Position numbers and translations under genes: made by a program. The notes under the pieces are model-generated. The model was not told the DNA's origin, made no database searches, and saw only the letters and a list, made by a program, of their open reading frames with translations. Shown piece after piece: positions 35,089 through 46,393 of a stretch of 64,000 nucleotides of DNA. The stretch comes from Zygnema cylindricum (lineage: Eukaryota > Streptophyta > Zygnematophyceae > Zygnematales > Zygnemataceae), in the NCBI GenBank assembly GCA_037447655.1, contig JBBHKE010003410.1, positions 130,082 to 194,081 on the forward strand. Reading direction: 5' to 3'. Numbering within the stretch: position 1 is the stretch's first letter; each line of letters starts with the position of its first letter.

Positions 35089-36464
35089 CAGCTGTTTGGC
35101 TATGGCTCGGACTTGTTCCTCTGGAAGGCTCTCATCTTCCTCAGAATTTGGAAAAAGTCTCTACATATCCAACGTTACCAGTCGACCAAAATACACCAAA
35201 ATTTAAATAGCCTGATAATCATGATTCGAGAAAATGTTGAATACCGTGGTATATCCACTGAGGAAAACGTTAAATTAAACAAACAACAGCAATTCACGAG
35301 CCTGATTTTGTTCGGATCCATGTTCAATCAAGACTAGATAGACAATTAATAGTTAATCCCTACTTAATACATAATAATATGGAGAGTCTCGGTACTTTAT
35401 ACATTCACAACTTCTATGCACTGTAATTTATGCAGGTAAACTTTGTAAGCAACTCTGAGTAATATCCCAAGGTGGTCAACATAGTGTAGCTTTTTGGTGG
35501 GACGTTTGAGCTCAAAATGAGAAATTACGGACTAAACATCATGAGAACGTTCTAACTTTTTATTTGAGTTGTGCAAAACTTCTCCTATCTTCACATCAAT
35601 TTAGTGAGGAAAGAAGATGTCAGACTGCAACAACAAGTACAAATTCATTCTTTACTTTGAGTAAGTGAATAAGTGAGAGCCGGTAAGAAGAGTTACAGAA
35701 ACCCAAATCCTCAGTAACTATTGAATCACAAATGACTTCGACTTCCATATACCTCAAACAGCTCAACTATCCTGGATACAATTGAAAACATCTCGTTCTT
35801 AAAAAAAAATTGCAATCTGATGCTTAATTACTGCTGATATTTATGGTTATGCTTATTTTAATATTTGAAAACGTGGATAATACGTCCAAAAGAAGGGCCT
35901 CATCATTACGCGCCTCCAACTTACACCAAAAAGACAAAAAACTTGAAAGTACTGGTCGTGGACTTTTGATTTAACAGTTCATCTAACAGAAACAATACGT
36001 TTATTGTAACAAATTGGCATCTTCAAATTTACTGCTTACCTGTGCAAACTCTGTAACAACGCAAAACGCATTCGGGGTGTCAAAAGTGTCGAGCATTTCA
36101 ATTATATTCTCATGTTTCAACTGCCGTAGAATCTGTGGTAACAGTAGCAGTAACATTAAACAACATGTCATTCCTTCCCTCTAACCGTTTTTGGCCAAAA
36201 CAACCGACCGTGGGCTTTAATCTGAAGACTTAATTCTCTCGTTCTGTGCGACTGAAATTTCAGAATCAACGAAAAGCATGTTTAGCAGAGACGTCTACAA
36301 CTTTCAAACACAAGCATATTCCGTACAACAAGTTTATGACTTTGCAGCCATACAACACACCAAATTTCAAAGGAGAGAGAAACACTGACCTCGATTTCCT
36401 GTCGTAAATTCTCAATATCTTTCTCGCTTTTACCATTTTTTTGAATAAATTTCAACGCTGTAGT
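35089..36464 (-). CDS. FUSED/TIO-like Ser/Thr kinase, three exons (partial)
   Basis: Minus-strand exons, all phase 0 with GT-AG borders: 36390-36464 (25 codons, TTALKFIQKNGKSEKDIENL), 36040-36132 (31 codons, ILRQLKHENIIEMLDTFD then AFCVVTEFAQ) and 35089-35160 (24 codons, ending LPEEQVRAIAKQL). They are consecutive segments of a kinase N-lobe: the VAIK lysine strand (ALKFI), the alpha-C helix with its Glu (RQEIE), beta4-beta5 and alpha-E. The match is to TWO-IN-ONE, the plant FUSED kinase that acts at the phragmoplast in cytokinesis. The usual GELFEILED after EFAQ is replaced by RLFPNSEED, so that border may be wrong or the gene diverged. The glycine-loop exon and everything from HRD onward were not found, so the gene is either incomplete or spread over large introns. 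Confidence 0.8.
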
Positions 36465-37994
36465 CTGAATCAAACAAATCAAAACAATCATTTTGTCATA
36501 GGGTGCAGATGTCTCAGATATTAATTCTGAACAACATATTTTCAACTACTATACAGTAGGCTTCGAGTTCTCCAACTCAAAGCTATTTTAATCTTCGGGC
36601 ATGAGGACGCCTACTAAAGGGAGAGCAAAGAGAGAGGAAGACGGCGGGCAGGGAGGAAGGGTTTTGCATGGAATCTGACTAACTGACAAAAAATGCCGAC
36701 ATGCCAGCTGGCACTGACTGCCACGTGGCAGTATGCTGGCAGATGATAGGATATTATAATTAAAATTAGAGTTGATTAGCAAGACTGCAAAGGATTCCTA
36801 AAGGGGGAGTGGGGCAAACATAGAGAGAAAGGAGAGGGAGATAAAGGTAGGAGGAAGACAGAGCGAGAAAAGGTGAGGGAGAGAAAGAAATAAAGAAGAG
36901 AGAGAGAAATTATTATACAAATGACCCTTGAGCAGTAATGAGATCAATGAGAGCGTCTTACTGGTAGTCAATCTGTACCTGTATATGGCAACATAAGAGG
37001 AAATGGCAGAAAAAATCGGAGGAGGCAGTGCAAATTTTAGAAGTAATGCATCAAGAGGATAAAAGAGAGAGAGAGAAGGAGAGAGCCAGGAATGGAGATG
37101 AGGAAAAAAAGCCATGAAATGAGTTATGGAGCCATGGATGATGGAGATGGAATGAGCCAATGGGGTTAAATATTCAAAGGCATGAATTCAAAATAGTGCG
37201 CGTGTGGTCGGAAAGCCTAACGGCCACTTTTGAAATCTAGAAAACAGCGTGACGGGACGTTCTATGTGAGCAGTTTCGCCGTCGATTTGTGAATTTTCAC
37301 GGTTGACGACAAAAAAACTCCTTGATTTGATGCAAAGTTGTTCAAATCGCGCGATTTTTTCATTTTTCCCGATTTTTACGTATTATTAGTGACAGTTTGA
37401 AAAATCGCAAAAAAACGCGATGTACCTTCTGTCTGGTAAACTGAACAGCCAATTTACGGGAACTGTATGTAATTTTACGGCAACTGTACGGTTCTTTACG
37501 ATAAATAAACGGACTATGTGTTGCACTTCCTAGTACTTTCTGTCCAGTAAACTAAACAGAAATTTTACAGAAATGTAAGGAAATGTACCGAAAATGTACG
37601 GACTATTACGAAAAGAGACGAAATTGTACAAGAAATGTACAAACTGCGGTACAGGTAATTACATGTACGGAATAGTACGGATTTACAATCACTAACGATT
37701 TTCTCAAATCAACCTCTCTGATTTCTACGTATTATTCGCGCGTTTGAATCGTGAGTAAAATACGATTTGAAAAACTATGATTCGATGTTTAATGGGAGTG
37801 GGCCGAACCTTTCCTAAAGCTGTGCGTTTGCACTTAACGTGCATCGCTATTAATTATTTTTTTACTTTTCTTGCCTAAATCTCTATTTTCTAATTGCACA
37901 CCTGGAAGACAAACAATTGACGGTTACAGATCAGTGTCCTCAAAATGAAAATCGAACACGTTGACTAAAATGGCTGAAAAAACATCAACGCTTT
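36465..37994. other. No recognised gene; dispersed repeat
   Basis: Purine-rich tracts at 36820-36910 and 37060-37110. The stretch 37300-37780 contains repeated TTTTACGTATTATT and GTACGGAA motifs and looks like an old repeat related to 31500-31640. The first exon of the kinase might lie here but could not be identified. Confidence 0.4.
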
Positions 37995-38445
37995 GTTATA
38001 TTCACACTAGGAATGTATGATGAATGAGATGAGGAAATGAATGTCCTTTTTTTTGTTTGGACGCGAATCGCCCTTGACGTCATCTCACGTCAACAAAAAC
38101 GTCCTGATGTGATTCCTGTTGTCGTACAATTAGGCGCCGATGACTCAAATCCGTCCGTACCATTCATTCATTCATTCGGGATACGACTTCCTATTTTTTT
38201 TAAAGTCAGATTTATGATTCCGAAAAAGTTTTCCGGAAAAAGAAGATGATTTACCACAATTGTCAAATGCTGCATTCACACAGGGAATGAATGACGAATG
38301 AGATGAGGAAATGAATGTCCTTTTGTTTTGTTTGGACGTGAAACGCCTTTCACGTCATCTCACGTCAACAAAAACGTCGCGATGTGATTCATATTGCCGT
38401 ACGATTAAGCGCCGATGATTCAAATCCGTCCGTACAAAGCCATCG
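37995..38445. repeat. Two direct copies of a dispersed repeat (ATTCACAC...GAATGA family)
   Basis: ATTCACACTAGGAATG...ATGAATGAGATGAGGAAATG at about 38000 and again at 38270, each followed by the GGACG...CGCC, ACGTCATCTCACGTCAACAA and GGCGCCGATGA/GCGCCGATGATTC blocks. The same terminus occurs inverted at 43785-43945 and 44695-44840. Probably a TIR-type MITE family. Confidence 0.65.
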
Positions 38446-38699
38446 TTTTTCAACCGTACAACAACATATATTTTTTTCAAGGTGACCGACCGAGACATAC
38501 AAACAAAGAGGAACGCTTAAAAAAAAAAAAAAAAAAACAAACAAACCTCAACCGAAAAGAAAAGTGGCGACAAAAACAAACAACCTGCATAGTCCTATTT
38601 GAACCATTCTTTCACTTTCTTTTACTTTCCTTTCTTCTCGGTTTTTCGCTTTCTTATTACACTAAACATTAAACTTACTTTTCTTTTACTTTTTTTTTA

Positions 38700-40035
38700 C
38701 ATTCTTTCACTTTCTCTCCCTCCCAATCTTCCCTCTCTCCCCTCCCTCCCTCCTAATCCTGCCCTCTCTCCTTCCTTCCCTCCCTCCCTCCCTCCCTCCC
38801 TATCTGCCCTCTCTCTCTTCCCACCTTCCCTCCCTCCCTCTTTCCTTCTTTCCATCCTTCCCTCCCTCCCTCCCTCCCTCCCTCCCTCCCAACCTGCCCT
38901 CCCTCTTTCCCTCCCACCCAATCTCCCCTCCCTCCCTCCCTCCCTCTTTCCTTCCCTACCTCCCTTTTTCCTTCCCTCCCTCCCAATCTGCCCTCTCTCC
39001 CCTCCTACCTTCCCTCCATCTTTCCTTCCTTCCCTCCTTCCCTCCCTCCCTCCCTCCTTCCCTCCCTCCCTCCCTCCCTCTCTCTCTCTCTCCCTCCCTA
39101 ACTCCCAATCTTCCCTCCCTTTCTCCCTCCTTCCCAATCTGCCCCCTCTCCCTCCATCCCTCCCTCCCACCTTCCCTCCCTCCTTCCCAATATGCCCCCT
39201 CTCCCTCCATCCCTCCCTCCCACCTTCCCTCCCTCCCTCCCTCCCTCCCTCCCAATCTGCCCTCTCTCCCCTCCCTCCTTGCCTCCCTCCCTACCTCCCA
39301 GCCTGCCCTCCCTCCTTCCCTCCCTCCCTCCTTCCCTCCCTCACTATCTACCCTCCCTCCCTCCCCATCTGCCCTCCCTCCCTCCCTCTTTCCTTCCCTC
39401 CCTCCCAATCTACCCTCTCTCCCTCCCTCCCTCTCTCCCTCCCTCCTTCCCTCCCTCCGTCCCTCCCTCCCTCCCTCCCTCCCTCCCTCCCAATCTGCCC
39501 TCTCTCCCTCCCTCCCTCTCTCCCTCCCTCCTTCCCTCGCTCCATCCCTCCCAATCTGCCCTCTCTCCCTCCCTCCCTCTCTCCCTCCCTCCCTCCCTCT
39601 CTCTCTCTCCCTCCCTCCCTCCCAACCTTCCCTCCTCCCTCCCTCCCTCCCAATCTGCCCTCCCTCCCTCGCTCCCCTTCTCCCTCTCTCCCCCTCTCCC
39701 TCCCCCTCCCTCTCTCCCTCCCTCCCTCCCTTCCTCCCTCCCTCCCTCCATCCCTCCCTCCTTCCCTCTCTCTCTCTCTCGCCGTACCCCTCCCCCATTC
39801 CGCTGACCCTCACCCTCTCTCTCTCCCTCTCCCTATTCTTCCCTCCCCCTCTACCTCCCCTCTCTCTCCCTCCCTCTCCCTCTTCTTCTCCCTCTCTTGT
39901 CCTCTCCACCTCCCTTCCCCTCTTTTGTCCTCTCTACCTTTCTCCCCCTCTCCCTCTCCCTTTCCCTCTCCCTCCCTCTCCCTCCCTCTCCCTCTCCCTC
40001 TCCCTCTCCCTCTCCCTCTATCTCTCCCCTTCTCC
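38700..40035. repeat. 1.3-kb pyrimidine array (CCCT/CTCC)
   Basis: Almost pure pyrimidine on the plus strand. CCCTCCCT runs are punctuated by a recurring CCAATCTGCCCTCTCTC (more than ten times), which shows that the array grew by unit duplication. It ends in CCCTCT repeats and a T-rich tract to 40260. The long open frames here, up to 559 codons, are composition artefacts. Confidence 0.95.
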
Positions 40036-41848
40036 CCTCTTTTGTGCATTTCCAAGGCGTACTTTCTTTTTGCATGCATATTTTCACATTACATATTTTT
40101 TTTCATTTTCCTTTTTCCTTCCTTTTTTCCTTTTCTTATTGTCTTTTTTTTTTTTTTTTTTTCCTTCTATTTTTTTTGTTTTCCTTTTTTTTTTTTCTTC
40201 TCATTTTCTTCCTTTTTCTTTTTTATTTTCCTTTTTTCTTCATTTTTTTTTTCTTATTTTCCCTCAGGATCATGCTAAGCCTATACTATAAACCAATGAG
40301 GTATCTCGGATTCTCACGGATATGAATTAGGAGACTTCGATTTTCGGTTTTCGAGAACTTACGCTTTTCAGGCTTGCCAGTCGATATTAGAATATATTTT
40401 TTTTGTATTTTTTTTGGGTTTTAAAATTTTGTAGATACGATATGAAGTTTTGTGGTGGAAAAAGTATATCGGTGCGAGAAGGTTTTGGTTTTTTTGAGTA
40501 GATCTTAGTTTTTTTTTCGTTCCTTTGTCTTCATTGTCGTTGTTGTTTTTGGTTCTTTTTTTCTTTTACTGTCTTTTTTTCTGTAGACGATCTAAGTATG
40601 ATATAAGATTTTTTATTGGATTCGAGGAAAATCGGTAGTTTTTTGTTTTTCAATAGTTTTTAACAAAGAAAATCTTTTTATATAGAAGATTTAGTTACTT
40701 GTACATTATTTTGTTTAGTAAATTAGAGATGTGAGTCATTTTCTTTTAGTGATGTAAAAAACAAAAAAAAAAGGTTATATGGAAATAAAAATTTAGGTTG
40801 GGAAAAAAAAGATTTAGAAAAAAAAAACCAATGGAAAAAATGGAAATTCGAATTTCTAATGTTGACTAAAAGCCTACCATTGTCTTTATTGTGGAAAATT
40901 TTCTGAGTTTATTTTTTTTTTGGTTTTTTGCAACTGCCGCTTTTGTCGATGTTTGTGATTTTTGCCATGATTTCATTTAAGCCGTGACACAATTTCCACT
41001 TTAATTTCTTTACATTTTCCTGATTTTTTTTTTTTATGAATTTTTAGATTTTAGTTTCGTATCAGGTCAATCTCATTCAAACCCAAAATTTCATTTCCTT
41101 TTGTCCAAACTGCAAATTAAAGAATAAATAAAAAATAAAATTTCTGAAATGTAAAAGAAGTTTTCCATCTGGTTTTAAACTCAGAAAGCAGGTTTTTGTT
41201 TTTCTTTCCTTTTTTTTTCCTTATTTTTTTTGTTTTGTCAGTCTATACTGTAATCATTACCAGTCGAAAATAAATCATATACTTTTCTTTTGTCCAAGGT
41301 TTTTTTTTTTTTTTTTTTTTTAAGCGCTGTTATATTGCCATTTGAACCATTACCAAAAATAAAATATATCCATTAAAAAAAATATGTATTGTTAAGGAAA
41401 AGTCATAATAGTAAAAAAAAAAATGCCTTATCATCTTCACATAGAATATTGACATCTAATTATACAAAAATTTGAAATGAAAAATAATCTTAAACAAAAT
41501 TGTTTAAGAAATGAAATGATTTGTTCTCTTTCAATTTTTGACATTTACAAATAAGTGTTTTCTCTTTAGCACGGGGCAAAAATAAATCTAAAATATAAAT
41601 CTCAAATATAAAAACTAAAACTAAATTATTCACATCTTCTCGTTCATTTTTCCCTCTCTAACTGACAAAATAAAAATAACAACGTAAAAACAAAAAATAA
41701 TAATAAATAAAAAATAAAAAATAAAAAAATTTCCCATTCAACCAAGTAGATTACTGTACAAAAACCAATTCGAGAAATTCGCCACTTTTACCAATTTTTG
41801 CCAGAAATCTATATTTGGTACAACCAATCGCGTCGACGAATCGTAGCC
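40036..41848. other. T/A-rich, no gene recognised
   Basis: Poly-T and poly-A tracts and AT-rich sequence throughout. No coding signal was found on either strand. Confidence 0.5.
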
Positions 41849-43598
41849 CTACATCGATTCGAGGCTCAAAGTTTCCCCAAAAATTAAAACTATCTCTCCT
41901 CCCACATCCCCTTTCATTTTGGGGTTTTGGTCCACAATATCCACAAAAGACGAATTAGGGAGTTCGTACAAAATAGGGTTTAAGAAACCAAATGGGGATC
42001 CATTTAATTCTTGTGCGAGAAGGACAAAAAAGAAAAAAAAATGGGTAAAATTAAAAAGGGGGAAAAGGGAGAAAAGGTTGGGTGGGAAAAAGAGAAGAGG
42101 GAGAGAGGAAAGGGAGGTTTGATAGTACACAGATAATAAGGGGGAGAGGGAGGTAGATTTATTTTTTTGTTGCGAAAAAGAAAAAAAAAATAGCAAATTA
42201 ATCCACAAAAAAAAAAAACAAAAACAAAATTAAAACAAAAAACAACAAAAACAAAAACAACAATCAAAAACAAAATGAAAAACTAAAACAAAACTAAAAC
42301 AAAAACAAAAGAAAATAACAAAAAAAAATAACAAAACAACTTAAAAACAAAACTCACCCAGTATAAGGATCTCCCACCACACTAATATTCGGTGTCACTC
42401 TCCCTCTCCCTCCCTTCCAATACTGCCCCAAAAACTTATCCGTCGGACGACTCTTTTGATACAAAGGAACTCCACAGATTTTCGAAACTCCTCCTCTCTC
42501 TCCCCCAAAACTCCCTTTGGTACGAATTTCCCCAAAATACCTCTACCTCTCTCTTCCCTCCCTCCCCTATCCCCAAAGAGGTTCCTCCGACTCACGTCAC
42601 CCATGGGTCACTAGAGGGATAACTCGTTAAAGGTACATTTCCGTACAAAATTTGTACGGATTTGTCCCCATTATCTCCAGAACTGAAGTACACTCCGACT
42701 CCAAGGGAGGCGGCTTGGAGGAACATGTCGGTCCAGAGTTGGGGGCGAAAGGGAGAGGGAGGGGAGAGGGAGGGGAAAGGACAAGAGAGAGGGAGGGGAG
42801 AGGTGAGGGGGAGAGGGAGAGGGGGGGGACAGACGAAGATGATGGTGAGATTTTGTTTTCTTTCATGTCAACGATTCTCTCTCTCTCTCCCTCTCGGTCT
42901 TCTCTCTCTCTATAGCTCAGCTATTTCTCTCTCTCCCTTTCGGTCTTCTCTCTCTCTCGCTATTCTCTCCTTCTCTCTCGTCTCTCTCTCTCTCTCTTTC
43001 GCTCTTCCCATCTCTCGCTCTTCTCTCTCATCTCGCTCTACTCTCTCTCTCCTCTCTCTTTTCTCTACTCTCCCTTTTCACTTTTCTCACTCTTCTCACT
43101 CTTATCTCTCACCTCTTTCTCCTCTCTTTTCTCTCTCTTCTCATTCTTGTCTCTCTTCTCGTTCTTCTCACTCTCTTCTCACTCTCTTCTCACTCTCTCC
43201 TCACTCCTCTCCTCTCTCTCTCCCCCTTTATCTCTTTCCCTCTCCCTCCCTCTCCCTATATCTCTTGCTCTTCCTCTCCCTCCCACTCTCCCCCCTTTTC
43301 TCTCCCTCTCTCTCCTCCCTCCCTACCCCTCCCCCTTCCCTTTCCTCCCTCCCTCCTTTCCTCCTTCCCTCCTTTCCTCCCTCCCTCCTTCCCTTTCCCT
43401 CCCCACCTTGTTCTGCCGCAGCGTGACGTCAGCTGACTAGCTCTCGGTGGGTGGCAGCACCCCTCCGTACGAATTACTCACAACGGAACTGCAGCCGTCT
43501 GTCAGTACGGCCATGAGGGAGGTGAGGAGGTCCACGTCAGCAGGTTTGGCGCCACCGAAGTAGAGGATGGAGGCTTTGGGGGAGATGCCGTGGACAGC
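41849..43598 (-). pseudogene. Sedolisin-type (family S53) serine peptidase, decayed
   Basis: Minus-strand segments follow S53 order. 43461-43598: AVHGISPKASILYFGGAK and CSSVVSNSYGG, with good acceptor and donor. 42358-42738: LWTDMFLQAASLGVGVYFSS, GDNGD, YPSSDPWVT, a TGA (42592-42594), VGGTSLGIG, then after a frameshift FGGERGGVSKICGVPLYQK and RVTPNISVVGDPYTG, donor GTGAGT. About 41849-42024: SPFGFLNPILYELP with SSFVDIV. S53 enzymes use a Ser-Glu-Asp triad and are acid endo- or tripeptidyl-peptidases. Here the GTSxxAP serine exon was not found, the second segment has no AG acceptor (CCCCCAA where CCCCCAG is expected), and the C-terminus is out of frame. It is therefore a pseudogene. The family is common in bacteria and fungi and unusual in plants. 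Confidence 0.82.
42755..43420. repeat. GA/CT-rich tracts inside the sedolisin intron
   Basis: A purine-rich run (42755-42830) is followed by about 550 bp of CTCTCT/CCCT pyrimidines (42870-43410). No coding value. Confidence 0.88.
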
Positions 43599-43599
43599 C

Positions 43600-43745
43600 T
43601 GAGAGGTGGGAAGGGAAGGGAAGGGAAGGGAGAGGAGGGGAGGGGAGGGGGAGGAGGAGGAGGAGGAGAGGGAAGGGGAAGGGGAGGGGGAGGGGGAGTA
43701 TTAGAGGTAGGAGGGATGGGTAGTGGAAAAAGGGAATGGGGAGAG
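43600..43745. repeat. GGGA-rich purine tract
   Basis: GGGAAGGGAAGG and GGGGAGGAGGAGG runs directly upstream of the sedolisin exon at 43461-43598. Confidence 0.85.
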
Positions 43746-43784
43746 AAATGGAGGATATTTGGACGAGAGGAAGTACGCTCCAAA

Positions 43785-43945
43785 TTGTACCTTTTGTCTG
43801 TAGCTACGCTCCAAAAAGGTTGACAGTCGGGCGGTCCGGTCATTTTGGCGCCTCTGTTTTTTGTTTTTTTGCGAAATGAATGGTACGGGATGATTCGTTT
43901 TATCATCTCATTCATCATTCATTCCCTGTGTGAATACAGCAAAAG
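43785..43945. repeat. Dispersed repeat, left flank of MITE
   Basis: CTACGCTCCAAAAAGGTTGA to CATTCATTCCCTGTGTGAA. A second direct copy lies beyond the MITE at about 44710-44840, and inverted relatives are at 37995-38445. Confidence 0.7.
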
Positions 43946-43959
43946 TTTTGACACACTTA

Positions 43960-44688
43960 GGGTAACATTCCATTAGGCGGTCGCAGTAAACGTACGGACA
44001 ATTATACTCACAGCGTTTACTGCAAGTCCGCTCCATTTTGTCGGGCCAGTAACAAACCTTACTCAACTATGATTGGCGCCACATAGGTTACATTCAGATT
44101 CAGAAAATCTCAAAAAAATATACAAACGGAGATCGACATATCTGTACGACCGGAGGTAGTTTATGATTCGTACGGAAAGTTTGCGGCCAAATTTTGATTT
44201 TGAAAATGGAAATCAAAATTTCGAAACGGAAAGGCAAAAAGACGCGGCAAACTTTGAAGGTCGCGGCAAACTTTGAATGTCGGTGGATGTCAGACGGAGC
44301 GTGCGAGGATATTTTCGAACTCACCTACATCCAGCGTGGCAGGCGGCAAATGGCCTGTACGACGTGCACGCCTGTAATCGCTTGTTCAAAGTAGATATGT
44401 ATATTTTTTTTGACGTGTACCAATGGCAATGATCTTGTGGCCCCCAACTCTCCTCGCGGGGAGAGTTGGGGCCCACTACATCATGTGCCCGATTGCTTCG
44501 CGGATCTCACAAAGTAAAACATCCAACGGTTAGGAATAACGCTTACATCATTGGAGCTTCTCGACAGCTTTCCAGTAACGATGTTTCGTCTGACAAAAAA
44601 ATATAATGGTACGGCTATGTACGGTGATGTACGAAAACGTACGGCGTCCAGTAACGAACCCCACTTTTCGTCTAATGGAATGTTACCC
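43960..44688. mobile_element. Harbinger/Tourist-like MITE A (729 bp), TTA target duplication
   Basis: Terminal inverted repeat GGGTAACATTCCATTAG with the exact inverse CTAATGGAATGTTACCC at the right end. TTA flanks both sides (43957-43959 and 44689-44691), the target-site type of PIF/Harbinger elements. It contains ACGGAAA/TACGG-rich sequence and a GCGGCAAACTTTGAA duplication, with no transposase. Homologous to 60958-61839. Confidence 0.85.
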
Positions 44689-44893
44689 TTAACCGTATGT
44701 TTTGTCCGTCCCTACGCTCCAAAAAGGTTGACAGCCGAGCGGTCGGCCTATTTGGCGCCTCTATTTTTGTTTTTTTGCGGAATGAATGGTACGCGATTAT
44801 TCGTTTCCTCATCTCATTCATCATCCATTTATAGTGTAAATGCAATGATGTCTATTGAACAGGATGCTGATAATCGATATGTACTGTTTTTTG

Positions 44894-45885
44894 TAGTGTT
44901 GGGTATCGAGGACCATTTGACGATATTCGATATATATCAAATTTCAGGTAGCCGAGAATCGATATATCGCTTCGATATATCGAAAATCAAAATATCGCGA
45001 TATATCAAGAATTTAAAAATACATATATATATAACTATACTTTTTACTTCTGCTAGTACTACTGCTGTTGCCAGTACTAGTGCTAGTGCAGCTGGTAGTA
45101 CTAACTACTCGGTTGGGTATCGGGTAATTTCATATCGAGATAATTTCGATATTCGATATATCGAATAACGATCGAGCAAACTTCTCGATATATCGTACCG
45201 AGACCAACAAAAATTATCGCGATATATATCGCGATATATAGTATTTATTAAATTTAATATTTTCTATAATATGTTATTTTAGCGAGGAAGACAAATTGTT
45301 TGATACGCGACGTACGACGTGATTTTCGGTCAGTGACTTAAAGGTAGACGCCGCAAAATGTAACCGACAAAAGAGTAATAATTCCGTAATTCATATTATT
45401 AATTATTTAGTACGTAAAGATTTCACATACGAAAAGGTCACACTAATTAAGTCAAAGTATAATCTGAAAAAAAAAATTGTAGAGTGTTCTTTTCATGCTT
45501 TCAAGCAGGAATACCTACCAATCTGCAGGCATTTTTGCAGGCATCTACCAATCTGCAGATTGGTAGCCATTACGGCTTATCCATTTCCAGCGACTAATAT
45601 TATACAAAGGTTACACTTTTAGTTTTCTCCATGGATTCTCAAGGGATGGGAGGTAGCACGGGAGGTGAAGAGGATAATGACACTAAAATGCTTACGGATA
45701 TTTACTACCAGTTGCAGTAGCATTAGTTATAGCAACAGTAGCAAAAATAGTTATAATATTTTGTTTTAAAAAGCCTCGATATATTTACGATACGATATAT
45801 TGAAGCGATATATCGATTATCGGGTACCTAAAATTCAATATATATATATCGAATATCGGCAAATGGTCCTCGATACCCAACACTA
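44894..45885. mobile_element. TIR element B with CGATATATCG-rich ends, copy 1
   Basis: Ends AGTGTTGGGTATCGAGGACC and its inverse at 45866-45885. The inner ends are dense in the palindrome CGATATATCG and related GATATATCGCGATATATC runs. About 990 bp, non-coding. An internal second start (GTTGGGTATCGGGTAA, 45112) corresponds to the ends of the copies at 46375-47525 and 61858-63442. The terminal sequence recalls hAT elements, but no 8-bp duplication was found. Confidence 0.75.
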
Positions 45886-46168
45886 CTAGCTACTACTACT
45901 CCAAATTAATAAAAATAATAATAAACTTTCATATTTTGTACACTTCAAAATATAATTAATAAAAATAATAATAAAAATTCACATTTTGTACCCTTCAAAA
46001 AATAAACCCTGAAGATAATAAAAAAAAATCACATTTTGTTCTACCCTGTTTAGACAATGATTTTTCCCATTGTAGGTGTTTGTTTTTCCACTTCAAAAAT
46101 GGTTTTGCCGGTTCTTTGTGTGGGCGCCTTTGGAGCTGGTTTCCTCTCCAGCTGGTCTTCCTTGATCT
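45886..46168. other. Spacer with a short duplication
   Basis: A unit of about 50 bp (AATTAATAAAAATAATAATA and CATTTTGTAC) is duplicated at 45905-46010. No gene seen. Confidence 0.4.
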
Positions 46169-46393
46169 TTATCTTCTTCTTGTAATCTTACGAAATTCTC
46201 GTCTCCTCATAGAAATTAAACTTTTGCCACGGTTCCCATTACTTCTATAACGTGTAGATTTATTCACTAAGTTTTGGTCTTTTTTCGTAGATATGCCACT
46301 CTCTTTAAGTGTATGCTTTTTGAAGATTTTCATTTTGATTCCTTTTTCATTTAGCTGCTCTTTCCTCTTTCTAAGGTATTCCTGCCCGAGAGC
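46169..46393 (-). CDS. Exon-like basic ORF ending in a stop, unidentified
   Basis: On the minus strand a CATTTCAG acceptor at 46394-46401 is followed by 74 open codons and TAA: ALGQEYLRKRKEQLNEKG, KMKIFKKHTLKESGISTKKD, NKSTRYRSNGNRGKSLIS, MRRREFRKITRRR. It is very basic, like the C-terminus of a nucleolar or ribosome-assembly protein, but I do not recognise it. Its first 19 or so bases and the acceptor also align with element B (compare 45505-45520), so the acceptor may come from the transposon. It could be a host terminal exon next to an insertion, or captured coding sequence. Confidence 0.35.
   Translation of the reverse strand, partial: ALGQEYLRKRKEQLNEKGIKMKIFKKHTLKESGISTKKDQNLVNKSTRYRSNGNRGKSLISMRRREFRKITRRR

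Noticed and set aside
38599-40278. A 559-codon open frame of Ser/Pro/Leu and an opposite 317-codon Arg/Glu/Gly frame
   Set aside because: Both are translations of a CCCT pyrimidine array; the absence of stops follows from composition, with no splice, start or domain evidence.
43502-43918. A 138-codon minus-strand frame upstream of the sedolisin relic
   Set aside because: It is in another frame from the conserved HGISP/VVSNSYG exon, and most of it is translated GGGA tract.
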